Positions 1-9,524 of a stretch of DNA of 64,000 bases are shown piece after piece. The stretch is taken from contig NZ_CP047024.1 of NCBI RefSeq assembly GCF_009796745.1, positions 1,736,001 to 1,800,000 on the forward strand, written 5' to 3'. The notes under the pieces are model-generated. The model was given only the letters and a program-made list of their open reading frames with translations. It ran no database searches and was not told the DNA's origin. The position numbers were made by a program, and so were the translations under genes. This DNA comes from Paraglaciecola sp. L1A13 (GTDB lineage: Bacteria > Pseudomonadota > Gammaproteobacteria > Enterobacterales > Alteromonadaceae). Position 1 is the first letter of the stretch; the number at the start of each line of letters is the position of its first letter.

Positions 1-3000
1 AAAAAATGAGCGATTAGGTAAATCAGTTAACGGATCAGTATTGGATAGTTTGAGTAGTTCTTTCTCAGTACTTTTACGAGAAGTAATATCCGAGAATACT
101 CCCACATAATGACTTATGCGGCCGTCTTCATCATTGATGGCATCTATATTGAGCTCCATCTCATACTTTTCGCCATTGATGCGACGTGATTCAACTTCAC
201 CATTCCAGTTGCCTTTTTGACGTAGAGACTTTTTCACTTCTTCGGTAAATGCACCTGGATATTGATGAAAGGTAAGATAACTGGCTAGTGCTTGCTCACG
301 AGTTTCGCCAGTATATTTACAATAAGCATTGTTGACCGATATGTATCTGAAGCTGGTATCGGCGATAAATACACCATCAGAAATGGTTTCAATTGAGCGT
401 TTGAATAACTTTAATTGTTCTTCGGCAACCTTTAAATGACTGATATTTTTAAAGGTGCCTGTCATTCGTAGTGGTTGGTTATTACTGTCCCGGCTAACGA
501 CCTTTCCGCGATCGAGTACCCATAACCATTCGCCTTTAAAGGTGCTTGCTCGATAGGTTACTTCAAAGTGTTCGCTCTTATCTTGTAAATGTTCGTTAAG
601 AGCGTCTTGTACACGCTTAAGATCGTTTTGATGAATATTTGCTTGGTAAGCACTATTTACTCGAATATCATCTTGGGGAAAGTCCATAATGCCCCAGGTA
701 TTTGAGCGGAATACTTGCCCTTGATAAATATCCCAGTCCCATAACTCGTCACCGCTACTCCAAAGAGTCAATTTTAAGCGCTCCTCGCTCTCAGTAATAG
801 CCAGTCTTGCAAGACGTTTCGAACGGTATTGTTTGACCACCATCAGTGCAATGAAAAGGGTTAAAATGCAATATAAGACCAGCGCGTTAGGGTGCAGCCA
901 AATCGGTGGCTCAATTTTGAGGGTTAATTTTGTCGATTCAGACCAAGGATCTAAACTATGACGACTTTGCACTTCAAATAGATACTGACCGAAATCTAGG
1001 TTAGTAAATGTTGCCTCTCGTGTACGTTCATCTGCGTCAAGCCACTTGTTGGAATAGCCCCCTAATTTATATCTATAGGTATAACCTCTAGCATCAAGTG
1101 GATTAAGTTGACCGAACGTTAATCCCACATGGTTGGAGCTATTTGGCAAGATTAACGTTTTGGTCAAATAGACTGGTTTTTCTAATGGGCTTTCTAGGTT
1201 ATGTACGGTCACTTTTCGGTTAAATAATCGAAGATCAGTGATAATAGGAGAAGTCGGGGGCTTGTTACTTTTGGTATTGTCCGACAGGGCGTTTTGACTA
1301 ACTAAGTTATGCTGAAATAAATGGAAACCCTTAGTACCACCAAATAATACATAGTTTTCTGGTGTAACAAGACCAGCGCCCTCGTTAAAATCATTAAAAC
1401 CCAACCTTTCGGGTGTGATTTGTTGAATGACTTGGCCAGTGGATATCGCTATCTCGTTAATTCCCCCTGCCATTGTCGTTAACCAAATACTATCCTTAAC
1501 CTTAATCGCTTTCATGATCTGATTGTCATATAAACCAGTATTGACGTTAATTTGTTGTAATATTTGATAGGTTTGTTTATCTAAGGTAATAAGACCGTAT
1601 TCAACTGATGCAAGCCAAAATTCTTTGTCTGTTTCGATGATTGAGCTAAAGTTGTTGCCGTTAATAATTGAGTCTGTAGAGGGACGACTCATTTTTTCCG
1701 TATTAAGGTCAAAATGTATTAGACCGTTGTTTGCTCTTATCCATAATTTTCTCTTGCTGTCGACGAAGATAGGTTCAAGAGTGTTCAATGACGGATCATT
1801 TAATCGTATTGAATGACCAGTAAAATCATTCGTGTCTATCCAATGTAAAAAATTATTAGATGATTTGAGCCACATGCGATGATCTGCGTAAATTATTCGA
1901 CCATAAAAAGTATCTTTGAATAATGATTTTATTTTTACTAACTTATTCCCCAGCGTTTTTTCATAAATAAATATACCGCCACTGGTGGCTAACCAAAGCC
2001 TATCTTTTGCATCTATTGATATATCCCATATGCTGTGTTCGAAACCTTTCAACCATGAGGTAAAGTGTTCTGTTTCTGGATTAAATTCAGATACGCCACC
2101 GGATTGTGTGGCCAGCCATATCATGCCTTTACTGTCTTGCTTTATGGACCATACGACATTGCTTAGAAGGGCATTCGTGCTTGCAGGATTGGCGACATAG
2201 TGGCGAAAAAGAGCTGAGTCTTGGTTGTATCTATAAATGCCAGCAGTATGGGAGCCTAGCCATAGCGTATTGTTACTGTCACGGAATATATTAAGTAAGA
2301 ATATACCTGCCTCATTTTGTTGGGCATTTTCACCCAATTCATTATCTAACGAAATCTGTTTAGTAGAGTCGAGATTTTCATTTACGATCGTCAACCCAAC
2401 TGATGTACCTAACCATATCTCACCATCATTTCCTGATTGAATACTGCGTACTTCATTGCCTAATAAGTTAGGTGACGAGTCAGTATTAAAATGATGCAAC
2501 TCGTTGGTACTTTTGTTCCAAACATAGGCGCCTAATTCCGTAGCCAGCCAATATTTATTGTTGTAGCGTTTAATATCAAATAGGTATTCAGCAGATATGA
2601 GTACGTTAAGAGGGTTGGCTTCTTTAAGATCATACAGCGTCATAGTTTCGTTATCTAAAACGTAAATTCCGTGTCCGTATGTGCCTATCCAGGTCAATTT
2701 TTCTTCCGCTAGCATTGATTTGATTTCAGGCGGCAGACGTGACGCTGGAATATCCAATAATTTAAAGTCGTTAGTCGTCGGTGAATAAGTATATAAATGG
2801 GCTTCATTTGCAACAAGCACTTCCCCCGAATGTGAAAGACTTAGCGCATTAATAATATTATTATTTAAACTACTATTTTGCTGGCTATAGCGGGTGAAAT
2901 TATCTGTTAAAGCGTTGTACCGAGCTAAACCGTTCTGTGTGCCTATCCAAAGTGTTCCATCATTATCCACCAGTAAAGTCCGAACAAAATTATTAGGCAA

Positions 3001-3258
3001 TGAATTAACATCGTTCGGATTATTATGATAATTAACAAATTCGTAACCATCAAAGCGACTGAGGCCATTAGCAGTGGCAAACCACATAAAACCGCGTTTA
3101 TCCTCGATAATATCAGTAACTGTATTTTGAGCGAGCCCGTCTACTTTGGTTAAGTTATCGAATGAAAAGGATTGAGCATGGGCAAATGTTGAAAAGCCTA
3201 TAATGAAAACTATAAGCCTGAGAGAGCAAAAAAATGATCTGTTAGTTAAAGTACGCAA
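1..3258 (-). CDS. Hybrid sensor with beta-propeller, Y_Y_Y, PAS and GGDEF domains (3' end outside window)
   Basis: One open frame runs from a TTG at 3258 to the window edge, giving 1086 visible codons. An export signal lies near the start (LIVFIIGFSTFAHAQ, about residues 15-30). Then come many Reg_prop blades of the type W-G/A-T-x-x-G-L (FMWFATANGLSRFDG, LWIGTQNGLARY), a Y_Y_Y domain, one TM helix near residues 785-810 followed by a basic patch, and PAS repeats ending in DITSRK. The frame leaves the window inside the first GGDEF helix (DPLTDLPNRSFF). A stop codon lies directly 5' of the TTG and AGGTG sits five bases upstream, which sets the start. The likely role is a periplasmic ligand sensor controlling c-di-GMP synthesis. 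An EAL domain beyond the edge is likely, by analogy with the paralog at 18831. The ligand is unknown. Confidence 0.85.
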   Translation of the reverse strand, partial: MRTLTNRSFFCSLRLIVFIIGFSTFAHAQSFSFDNLTKVDGLAQNTVTDIIEDKRGFMWFATANGLSRFDGYEFVNYHNNPNDVNSLPNNFVRTLLVDNDGTLWIGTQNGLARYNALTDNFTRYSQQNSSLNNNIINALSLSHSGEVLVANEAHLYTYSPTTNDFKLLDIPASRLPPEIKSMLAEEKLTWIGTYGHGIYVLDNETMTLYDLKEANPLNVLISAEYLFDIKRYNNKYWLATELGAYVWNKSTNELHHFNTDSSPNLLGNEVRSIQSGNDGEIWLGTSVGLTIVNENLDSTKQISLDNELGENAQQNEAGIFLLNIFRDSNNTLWLGSHTAGIYRYNQDSALFRHYVANPASTNALLSNVVWSIKQDSKGMIWLATQSGGVSEFNPETEHFTSWLKGFEHSIWDISIDAKDRLWLATSGGIFIYEKTLGNKLVKIKSLFKDTFYGRIIYADHRMWLKSSNNFLHWIDTNDFTGHSIRLNDPSLNTLEPIFVDSKRKLWIRANNGLIHFDLNTEKMSRPSTDSIINGNNFSSIIETDKEFWLASVEYGLITLDKQTYQILQQINVNTGLYDNQIMKAIKVKDSIWLTTMAGGINEIAISTGQVIQQITPERLGFNDFNEGAGLVTPENYVLFGGTKGFHLFQHNLVSQNALSDNTKSNKPPTSPIITDLRLFNRKVTVHNLESPLEKPVYLTKTLILPNSSNHVGLTFGQLNPLDARGYTYRYKLGGYSNKWLDADERTREATFTNLDFGQYLFEVQSRHSLDPWSESTKLTLKIEPPIWLHPNALVLYCILTLFIALMVVKQYRSKRLARLAITESEERLKLTLWSSGDELWDWDIYQGQVFRSNTWGIMDFPQDDIRVNSAYQANIHQNDLKRVQDALNEHLQDKSEHFEVTYRASTFKGEWLWVLDRGKVVSRDSNNQPLRMTGTFKNISHLKVAEEQLKLFKRSIETISDGVFIADTSFRYISVNNAYCKYTGETREQALASYLTFHQYPGAFTEEVKKSLRQKGNWNGEVESRRINGEKYEMELNIDAINDEDGRISHYVGVFSDITSRKSTEKELLKLSNTDPLTDLPNRSFF

Positions 3259-3447
3259 TTAGCACCTGTCAGCAGTTTTTCTGCTTTATTATTATTAGAT
3301 TTGAGGTACCAATCCTTTGAACCCAGTAAGGTAAATATGCCTAATTAACGCAACCTTAACAAGTGTTTATCGTTACTTTCTACTACTATGAGTAAGATTT
3401 ATTCGCAATTAGCCTTTTGGTGCACTTAATCAATCAAGGCGGTGATA

Positions 3448-6228
3448 TTATTTCACTAACTGCGTACGTTTTTTGAACTCAGAAATATCGTCTAATAATA
3501 TGGCGTTTAGATCGCTGGGGGCGATGTGATGTTTTTGATCGCTATACAAAATCAATTCACCAATATTCTTGCCTAAAGCCAAACCATCGACGAATGCCAT
3601 CAGATCTGAAAACTCCAAATCTGAAAGTTCACGTAAGGTATTTTGCTTTTGCATGAAGGAGTAATCTTGGTTCCCTATGGCGGACCATAAACGTTGGCTT
3701 TTCATACCTAAATTAGCGTCCTTTCCACATAGTTGTTTGACTACACCGCGCTTCATATCTTGCCAATTCTTTTTAAAGGGCTGTAAGTTTATAGCAAGTT
3801 TCTGTAAAAAGTTTCGAATAGTGGTGATCAGATATTGAGCAGAATATTGCGGTGACTGCACGTAAAAGGCAATACCAGGATGCTGATTAAAAGGCACATA
3901 ACCACTGCCCACTAAGTATCCTAGTTGTGCCTGTTGACGAGCGAAATTGAAAAACACAGGGGATACGAGTTGTTCCAATAATATAGTTAATAATGAATCA
4001 CGCAGATTAGCATGAGGAGCCTGATAATAGATAACAACGGCTGCATCGGGATGCTCGCATGGTAATGGATGAAGTAAAATACCCTGGCCGCATAGGTTAG
4101 ATATACTGCGCGATAATTTCTCGTGTCCTATATAGTCGGCATTTTTTTGCTGTAGTTCTTTACCAAAGTGTTCCGCTTCGTTAGCACACCAGTTGCCATA
4201 GACGAGTGATTCAACATGGCGCATGCTTAACAGTGCATGCTTGGCTTCATGAACCTGCTCAATCGTCGCCTTTTCCATAATATTGACCATACTTAAAGGC
4301 GTATGGGTATTTTGTTGCATGAGTGCAGAAAGCCGATTGAATAAACGGTTAATGGGCTTGTTCAACAAATTATTATGTAAACTTTGCCATTGCTGTTGTT
4401 TCACTTGTTCGAAATGCTTTGTGAAACCATCGAATGAATGGATTTGTTCTATTAAATCTTGGTTAAATCTTAACTGTTTAGTGCTAAAACCACTGGTATG
4501 CAATGAGAAACCACATTGATGAGAATATAAGTGGTAATTCAAGCCTGCAACATTGGCTTGATAATACAACTGTTGAAAGTGGCTATTTAATATGGCAATC
4601 CACAATTTTTTTATGGTCGCGATTTCGACGCCTTGCATAGCTGCTTCACAGTCAAAGGAAACATAACAATCACCCCGGGGTAAACCAAACTGATCATCTT
4701 GCCCAAACCAAAGATTAACGTTTTTGCTTTTAACTGTCTGTTGTAAGGTTGCTGAGCATGCTTCTTGTTTAACAATAGTATGGTCTGGACTTAAAAAAGG
4801 GTTTTCATCAGGTAATATTAAGCTCAAATCGCCTTTAGGACGCAGTAACTTTTCGATCAGGTTTTGGGGGATGGACTCAAATGCGTAAGGCGTTTTGTAC
4901 CAGTGACTGAGTCTGTTGGTTTTTGCATTAGGTGAGACCACTTTTACGCGCATATTTGTTGGCGAAAAATAGCTCAACAACTCATCGATAACCGAATCGT
5001 CAGGTTTATCTAATATATATTCAGAGGCGACAATGTGTTTCTCTGGATAGCAGAAAATCGCGCTGGCTAAACCTATCGCTTCATCTGTTGCTTTTATCGC
5101 ATCTGCAAATTTCCATTCCTGCAATAAGAGCGCTTTTTTTTCACTAAAAAAGCGATTTTTAGCGTGATACTTAATAAGGTGTATATAGTGGAATAATGAT
5201 TCAAGCATGGCGTCAATTTGTGTTAAGCCCAACTCAGTAAGTTGTAAATTGACGTTAAAATCCCTAAACGTACTGCCTTCTATCCCGCCACCGACACTTA
5301 TATTGGTTGCCAATCCACGTGCTTTAAAATGTCCCAACAAACCATTTTGCCCCTCATCGGCCAGTAATTCACTGATAATACTGAGTGGCTTCGTCCTGTA
5401 GTGTTTAATGACACTTGGTAAGGCAAATGTAACGATTAAGCGTCTAGCTGCTTTTAACGGGGTAATATTTATTCTTATGCCAAGCTGTTCTGGTAAATAT
5501 AAAGGGGGAAGAGAAGTTGAAACAGGCGGGGTACCATCAGCGATAAAGTCAAAATTTTGTTTGATGAGATTGAGGCATGCCTGATTATCAAGGGTACTAA
5601 TAACGCACAATGTAATATTGCGTGTCACATACATTTTTTGATGAAGCTCTTCTAAAAGTCGCCGTACATCCTTATTTGAACGTTGATTTAAGGTGGTTTT
5701 GTTACCTACCGAAAATTGGCTAAATGGGTGTGCTGGATTAGACGTTTCTTTGTGTACTTCGTATAAACGACGTAGATCATCGTTTATTTTCAACGAAAAC
5801 TCTGCATCGATGGCTTGAATTTCTATTTCAATTGCGTTGATTTCAAAGAGTGGTTGGGTGAGTAAATGAGCAAAATGATCAAGACTTGGAGCCAGATGTT
5901 CATCAGTTATCGAAAAGTAATAATGGCTATATTCTGATCCTGTAGCAGCGTTAACATAACCCCCGTGCAAAGATAGAAATGTGGCAAATGCATCTACCAA
6001 TGGGTACTTTCGATTTCCTTGAAACAGCATGTGCTCTAACAAATGACTAAGCCCTAAGCAGTCAATCGGGTCACTAAAATGGCCATTGGCAACTGTTGCT
6101 GCAACTGAACTCGCTTCAGCGTTTGGATCTTCAACAACTAATACTCTCAAGCCATTATTGAGCTGACAGAATTGATATTGACGATTGTCTAGGCCATGAG
6201 TAAGCAAAGTGGTAGATCCTATAGTCAT
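3448..6228 (-). CDS. M16 family (pitrilysin/insulinase-like) zinc peptidase
   Basis: This 926-residue protein has the inverted zinc motif HLLEH at residues 62-66. A Glu at residue 143 (AIDAEF) lies 81 residues after the first His, the same spacing as the third zinc ligand in E. coli protease III. Length (E. coli 962 aa) and the two-half architecture fit a full clamshell peptidase. M16 enzymes degrade peptides of limited size enclosed in the chamber. Unlike protease III there is no signal peptide: the chain starts MTIGSTTLLTHGLDNRQYQF, so a cytoplasmic location is inferred. It is divergent from sixA, with about 100 bp between. I am confident of the family and unsure of the substrate and of calling it ptrA. 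Confidence 0.9.
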   Translation of the reverse strand: MTIGSTTLLTHGLDNRQYQFCQLNNGLRVLVVEDPNAEASSVAATVANGHFSDPIDCLGLSHLLEHMLFQGNRKYPLVDAFATFLSLHGGYVNAATGSEYSHYYFSITDEHLAPSLDHFAHLLTQPLFEINAIEIEIQAIDAEFSLKINDDLRRLYEVHKETSNPAHPFSQFSVGNKTTLNQRSNKDVRRLLEELHQKMYVTRNITLCVISTLDNQACLNLIKQNFDFIADGTPPVSTSLPPLYLPEQLGIRINITPLKAARRLIVTFALPSVIKHYRTKPLSIISELLADEGQNGLLGHFKARGLATNISVGGGIEGSTFRDFNVNLQLTELGLTQIDAMLESLFHYIHLIKYHAKNRFFSEKKALLLQEWKFADAIKATDEAIGLASAIFCYPEKHIVASEYILDKPDDSVIDELLSYFSPTNMRVKVVSPNAKTNRLSHWYKTPYAFESIPQNLIEKLLRPKGDLSLILPDENPFLSPDHTIVKQEACSATLQQTVKSKNVNLWFGQDDQFGLPRGDCYVSFDCEAAMQGVEIATIKKLWIAILNSHFQQLYYQANVAGLNYHLYSHQCGFSLHTSGFSTKQLRFNQDLIEQIHSFDGFTKHFEQVKQQQWQSLHNNLLNKPINRLFNRLSALMQQNTHTPLSMVNIMEKATIEQVHEAKHALLSMRHVESLVYGNWCANEAEHFGKELQQKNADYIGHEKLSRSISNLCGQGILLHPLPCEHPDAAVVIYYQAPHANLRDSLLTILLEQLVSPVFFNFARQQAQLGYLVGSGYVPFNQHPGIAFYVQSPQYSAQYLITTIRNFLQKLAINLQPFKKNWQDMKRGVVKQLCGKDANLGMKSQRLWSAIGNQDYSFMQKQNTLRELSDLEFSDLMAFVDGLALGKNIGELILYSDQKHHIAPSDLNAILLDDISEFKKRTQLVK

Positions 6229-6336
6229 ATAACGCGCATAATCAGCATAACGTAAAAAAATCCAACTCTCGGATTTTTAAACATTTATTTGCTATATTAA
6301 GCGTAACAGAGTTTGTTAACCATTCAGCAGTAATTT

Positions 6337-6810
6337 ATGCATATTATTATCATGCGTCACGGTGACGCAGAGCCACTCAAATATGACGACCGCTCTCGTG
6401 AGTTGACTTCTTTTGGACAAGAGCAAGCAGCGACTGCCGGAGGTTGGTTGAGCAAGCATTTCCAGGCTAACAAAATAGAACTGGGTATGGTGAGTCCTTA
6501 TATAAGGGCTCGGCAAACTATGGATATAGTCAGTCAAAAAATTGACATTATGCAACAAAGTGTGTCGACTGATATAACCCCTGAGGGGAATATTTGGCTT
6601 ACCCATGATTATATTGATTATTTATTAGAAGAAAAAAAAGTGTCAAATTCACTTTTGTTGGTAAGCCATATGCCATTTGTGAGTTATTTTTTAGATGAAT
6701 TAATTGGCGAGCAACAATCATTGTTTTTTGATACGTCGAGTATTGTTGTCGTCGATTATCAACCAGATACTCACTCAGGGAAGGTATTGGAGGTTTATCA
6801 CCCGTTATAA
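6337..6810 (+). CDS. sixA: Phosphohistidine phosphatase SixA
   Basis: A 157-residue histidine phosphatase (E. coli SixA is 161 aa). The phosphate pocket is visible as MRHGDAEP at residues 6-13, with His8 the expected nucleophile. A second arginine site (SPYIRARQTMDI) and the later His (LVSHMPFVSY) complete the phosphoglycerate-mutase-like fold. SixA removes phosphate from histidine phosphotransfer proteins: ArcB classically, and the nitrogen PTS protein NPr in later work. It acts in the cytoplasm. The Shine-Dalgarno region is weak. A 61-aa ORF follows after 73 bp and could be cotranscribed. Confidence 0.92.
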   Translation: MHIIIMRHGDAEPLKYDDRSRELTSFGQEQAATAGGWLSKHFQANKIELGMVSPYIRARQTMDIVSQKIDIMQQSVSTDITPEGNIWLTHDYIDYLLEEKKVSNSLLLVSHMPFVSYFLDELIGEQQSLFFDTSSIVVVDYQPDTHSGKVLEVYHPL

Positions 6811-6883
6811 ATAAGTGGGATATATAAATTTTTACTTTAGATTTGAGTATTAGAACCGATAACTCGTATGAGAGGTTATATTC

Positions 6884-7069
6884 ATGTCAGGCAAAAGTTT
6901 ACCTGCATATTTACAGCAGGTTTTAGAACATCATGTATCAAATGCGCAACTGACTCACGACGCTGAGCTTCAGGGTATTCTTGATCGCCTGACTAATCTG
7001 AATGCAAAAGTCGAATTAGCCAAGGCGAAAATTCGTCAAAATAGACAACTGAAAGACCTTTCCTCCTAG
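6884..7069 (+). CDS. Small hypothetical protein (61 aa)
   Basis: I do not recognise this protein. It is 61 residues, with no signal peptide or TM segment. It is rich in Leu, Lys, Gln and Ala and should be largely helical: the second half (LNAKVELAKAKIRQNRQLKD) looks like a short amphipathic or coiled-coil helix. GAGAGGT seven bases before the ATG is a good ribosome binding site, which is the main reason to believe it is translated. It lies 73 bp after sixA on the same strand and converges with corB. Function unknown. Confidence 0.55.
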   Translation: MSGKSLPAYLQQVLEHHVSNAQLTHDAELQGILDRLTNLNAKVELAKAKIRQNRQLKDLSS

Positions 7070-7110
7070 TTTCTATGATTTTTATCCATCTACTACCGAT
7101 TATGTTTTTG

Positions 7111-8400
7111 CTAATCAGATTTATTGTTATCTGGTGCAACATAAAGTTGCGGCATAATACGTACGGTTTTAACCATATTGTCTTTCATTTCGATAATTTC
7201 AAGAGGATAGCCGGCTAAGCGTAAACTAATGTTTGCTTCGGGAATATCTTCAATGTATTCCAGAATAATTCCGTTAAGTGTTTTCGGCCCTTCAGTAGGA
7301 AATTGCCAATCCATTTCTTTGTTCAATTCACGAACATTCGCACTACCATCAACAAGCACACTGCCATCTTGCTGAGTATCAGCTTCTTTACTATGGTCAG
7401 GTACCATACTGGTAGTAAAATCACCGATAATTTCTTCTAGTATATCTTCTAAAGTAACTAACCCTTGAATATCACCATATTCGTCCACCACTAAGCCAAT
7501 TCGCTCTTTTACAGCTTGAAATTTATACATCAAAGTATGTAAAGGTGTTGATTCGGGGGTAAAGTAAATCTCTCTCACTGCTCGAAGTAAGCTCGCTTTG
7601 GTAAATTCATCTTTTGATAATAAACGTAGGGCGTCACGTACATGGACAAAGCCAACTGCATCATCAATGCTGTCACGATAAAGTAATACACGAGTATGCT
7701 GAGAATTAACCAGCTGTTTCTGAATATCTTTCCATTCATGATTGATGTCGATAGCAACAATTTCGCTTCGTGGCACCATGATGTCTTCTGCGGTTACTTT
7801 TTCTAAGTCTAAAATGCCGACCAACATGTCTTGGTGCTTTTTCGGGATCATAGCGCCAGCTTCGTGCACAACGGTGCGTAACTCTTCTCTGCTCAGACTA
7901 CTACTGGCACTGTCTTCAGTACTGATCCGTAATAATTTTAGAAGAAAGTTAGTGATCCCATTAACCAAAAATACTAATGGATAAAGCACTTTGAGCATGG
8001 GTAAAAGTAAGAATGAAGCAGGAAACGAAATTTTTTCCGGATAGAGTGCAGCCACCGTCTTAGGTGTTACTTCAGAAAAAATCAGTATAACGAGGGTTAA
8101 TATGACTGTTGCTATGGCAATTCCCATATCACCGTAAAGGCGCAAACCTAAAACGGTAGCAACGGCTGAAGCCGCAATGTTTACTAGGTTGTTGCCAATT
8201 AAAATTAGACCGATAAGGCGGTCTGGGCGCTCAAGTAACTTCTGAACGCGCAGCGCACCTTTATTCCCCTCATTGCCTAAATGTTTTAGGCGATAACGGT
8301 TAATCGACATCATGCTGGTTTCAGAGCTAGAAAAATAAGCAGAAAGTAATACTAAAATACCAAGTAGAATGAATAAGCTACTTGTTGATATATCGTCCAA
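7111..8400 (-). CDS. corB: CNNM/CorB-type membrane protein with CBS pair and CorC_HlyC domain
   Basis: A 429-residue protein of the YfjD/CorB family. The N-terminal DUF21 transmembrane domain shows SSSETS near residue 25, GNNLVN near residue 68, and SEVTPKT near residue 108. It is followed by a CBS pair (about 200-330, including the DEYGDIQGLVTLEDILEEII stretch) and a C-terminal CorC_HlyC domain (about 345-425). Family members act in magnesium/divalent cation efflux or tolerance at the inner membrane. Translation starts at TTG (8400), with no better ATG upstream. It sits 104 bp after ypjD on the same strand, the neighbour arrangement also seen near ffh in enterobacteria. Confidence 0.9.
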   Translation of the reverse strand: MDDISTSSLFILLGILVLLSAYFSSSETSMMSINRYRLKHLGNEGNKGALRVQKLLERPDRLIGLILIGNNLVNIAASAVATVLGLRLYGDMGIAIATVILTLVILIFSEVTPKTVAALYPEKISFPASFLLLPMLKVLYPLVFLVNGITNFLLKLLRISTEDSASSSLSREELRTVVHEAGAMIPKKHQDMLVGILDLEKVTAEDIMVPRSEIVAIDINHEWKDIQKQLVNSQHTRVLLYRDSIDDAVGFVHVRDALRLLSKDEFTKASLLRAVREIYFTPESTPLHTLMYKFQAVKERIGLVVDEYGDIQGLVTLEDILEEIIGDFTTSMVPDHSKEADTQQDGSVLVDGSANVRELNKEMDWQFPTEGPKTLNGIILEYIEDIPEANISLRLAGYPLEIIEMKDNMVKTVRIMPQLYVAPDNNKSD

Positions 8401-8504
8401 CTAAGGGATCCCTAAAGGTAGTTAAAGCGAAACTTTAAGGACAAATTCCCCGTGTTTCAAGCAAAGTTGACTTATTTTACTACACATAAAGCCTAAAAAC
8501 AGGC

Positions 8505-9293
8505 TTAGCTCAAAATTATTTCTTTTACAAAACGGCTGCCGAAGTAGGCCAAACTAAGTAGGACTGAGCCCAATATTGTGGCAAAGATAATTGGTTTTCC
8601 CCGCCAACCCAATCTAAAGTGCCCAATGAGTTCAGTACTAAAAACTAACCAAGCCATTATTGATAATATAGTTTTGTGAGCTTGACCTTGAGCAAACATG
8701 TTTTCTAAAAATACGAAACCGCTTATTAAAGACAAGGTTAGAAGTATTGTTCCGACGGTAAGCAATTTAAACAATATGCCTTCAACCATCATCAAAGGCG
8801 GTAATGAAGAGTGTAGGAGGGAGGCCTTTTTCTCTTTTAAACGCATGTTGATATAAGCCAGTTGCAGGGCATACAACAACGCTATTCCCAAACAGGCGTA
8901 TGCAAATAATGCTAAGCCAATGTGAATCATCAACTCAGGTTGTACACCGAGCTGCATGATGTGTGCATCAGGAATGAATAAATCCAATAGTATGATAACG
9001 CCCGTAAACAAATAAACCACTGGCAGCAAAATGGTATTAGGCATGGTAAATGCCGCTATTAGCATGGTTAAACTGATTAACCATCCGATTAAAGACGCCA
9101 CATTAAGCATGCTTAAGTTTTCACCCAAACTGACAAAAATATCATTGTTCAACAGCAGTGCGTGCACCGCCAGCGCAACAATAGCCAGCAGATAAGATAA
9201 CTTTAGATTGGGACCTTTATGGTCGAAAAATTTCAACAATATTACGCCGGCGGCGCCAGCATATAGGCAAAAACAGACTAAGCCTAACAACAT
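8505..9293 (-). CDS. ypjD: Cytochrome c assembly-type inner membrane protein YpjD
   Basis: A 262-residue integral membrane protein with about eight hydrophobic helices and few loops. It is the size and type of E. coli YpjD, a CcsA/CcmC-like membrane protein without a clear haem-handling WWD motif. GAGGT six bases before the ATG sets the start. It is divergent from ffh and upstream of corB on the same strand, the conserved ypjD/corB/ffh neighbourhood. Its biochemical role is not settled; genetic links in enterobacteria are to metal-ion tolerance together with corB. Family call is firm, function is not. Confidence 0.85.
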   Translation of the reverse strand: MLLGLVCFCLYAGAAGVILLKFFDHKGPNLKLSYLLAIVALAVHALLLNNDIFVSLGENLSMLNVASLIGWLISLTMLIAAFTMPNTILLPVVYLFTGVIILLDLFIPDAHIMQLGVQPELMIHIGLALFAYACLGIALLYALQLAYINMRLKEKKASLLHSSLPPLMMVEGILFKLLTVGTILLTLSLISGFVFLENMFAQGQAHKTILSIMAWLVFSTELIGHFRLGWRGKPIIFATILGSVLLSLAYFGSRFVKEIILS

Positions 9294-9460
9294 GATCTAA
9301 CCTCGATTTACATATGATTGGAGCGATTTCACGACCGGAGTCGAAGGGCAAAAAACGCAGATAACACTCACTTTAAGACGAAAGAGTATAACCATATTGC
9401 CGCGTCATACCTAGTGTTTAACAATAATTCTCATTAACTTTATTTGTTGTGCAGCTTTGG

Positions 9461-9489
9461 TTCTTATCTGCGTTGATTTTAGGTATAAT
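9461..9489 (+). promoter_or_regulatory. Putative sigma70 promoter for ffh
   Basis: A perfect -10 TATAAT lies at 9484-9489. A weak -35 (TTCTTA, 9461-9466) precedes it by 17 bp. The first possible in-frame start, a TTG at 9489, overlaps this -10. That supports initiation at the ATG at 9525 instead. Inferred from sequence only. Confidence 0.5.
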
Positions 9490-9524
9490 TGTTTTATCTA
9501 AAATTAATATCGTATCGATTTGCT

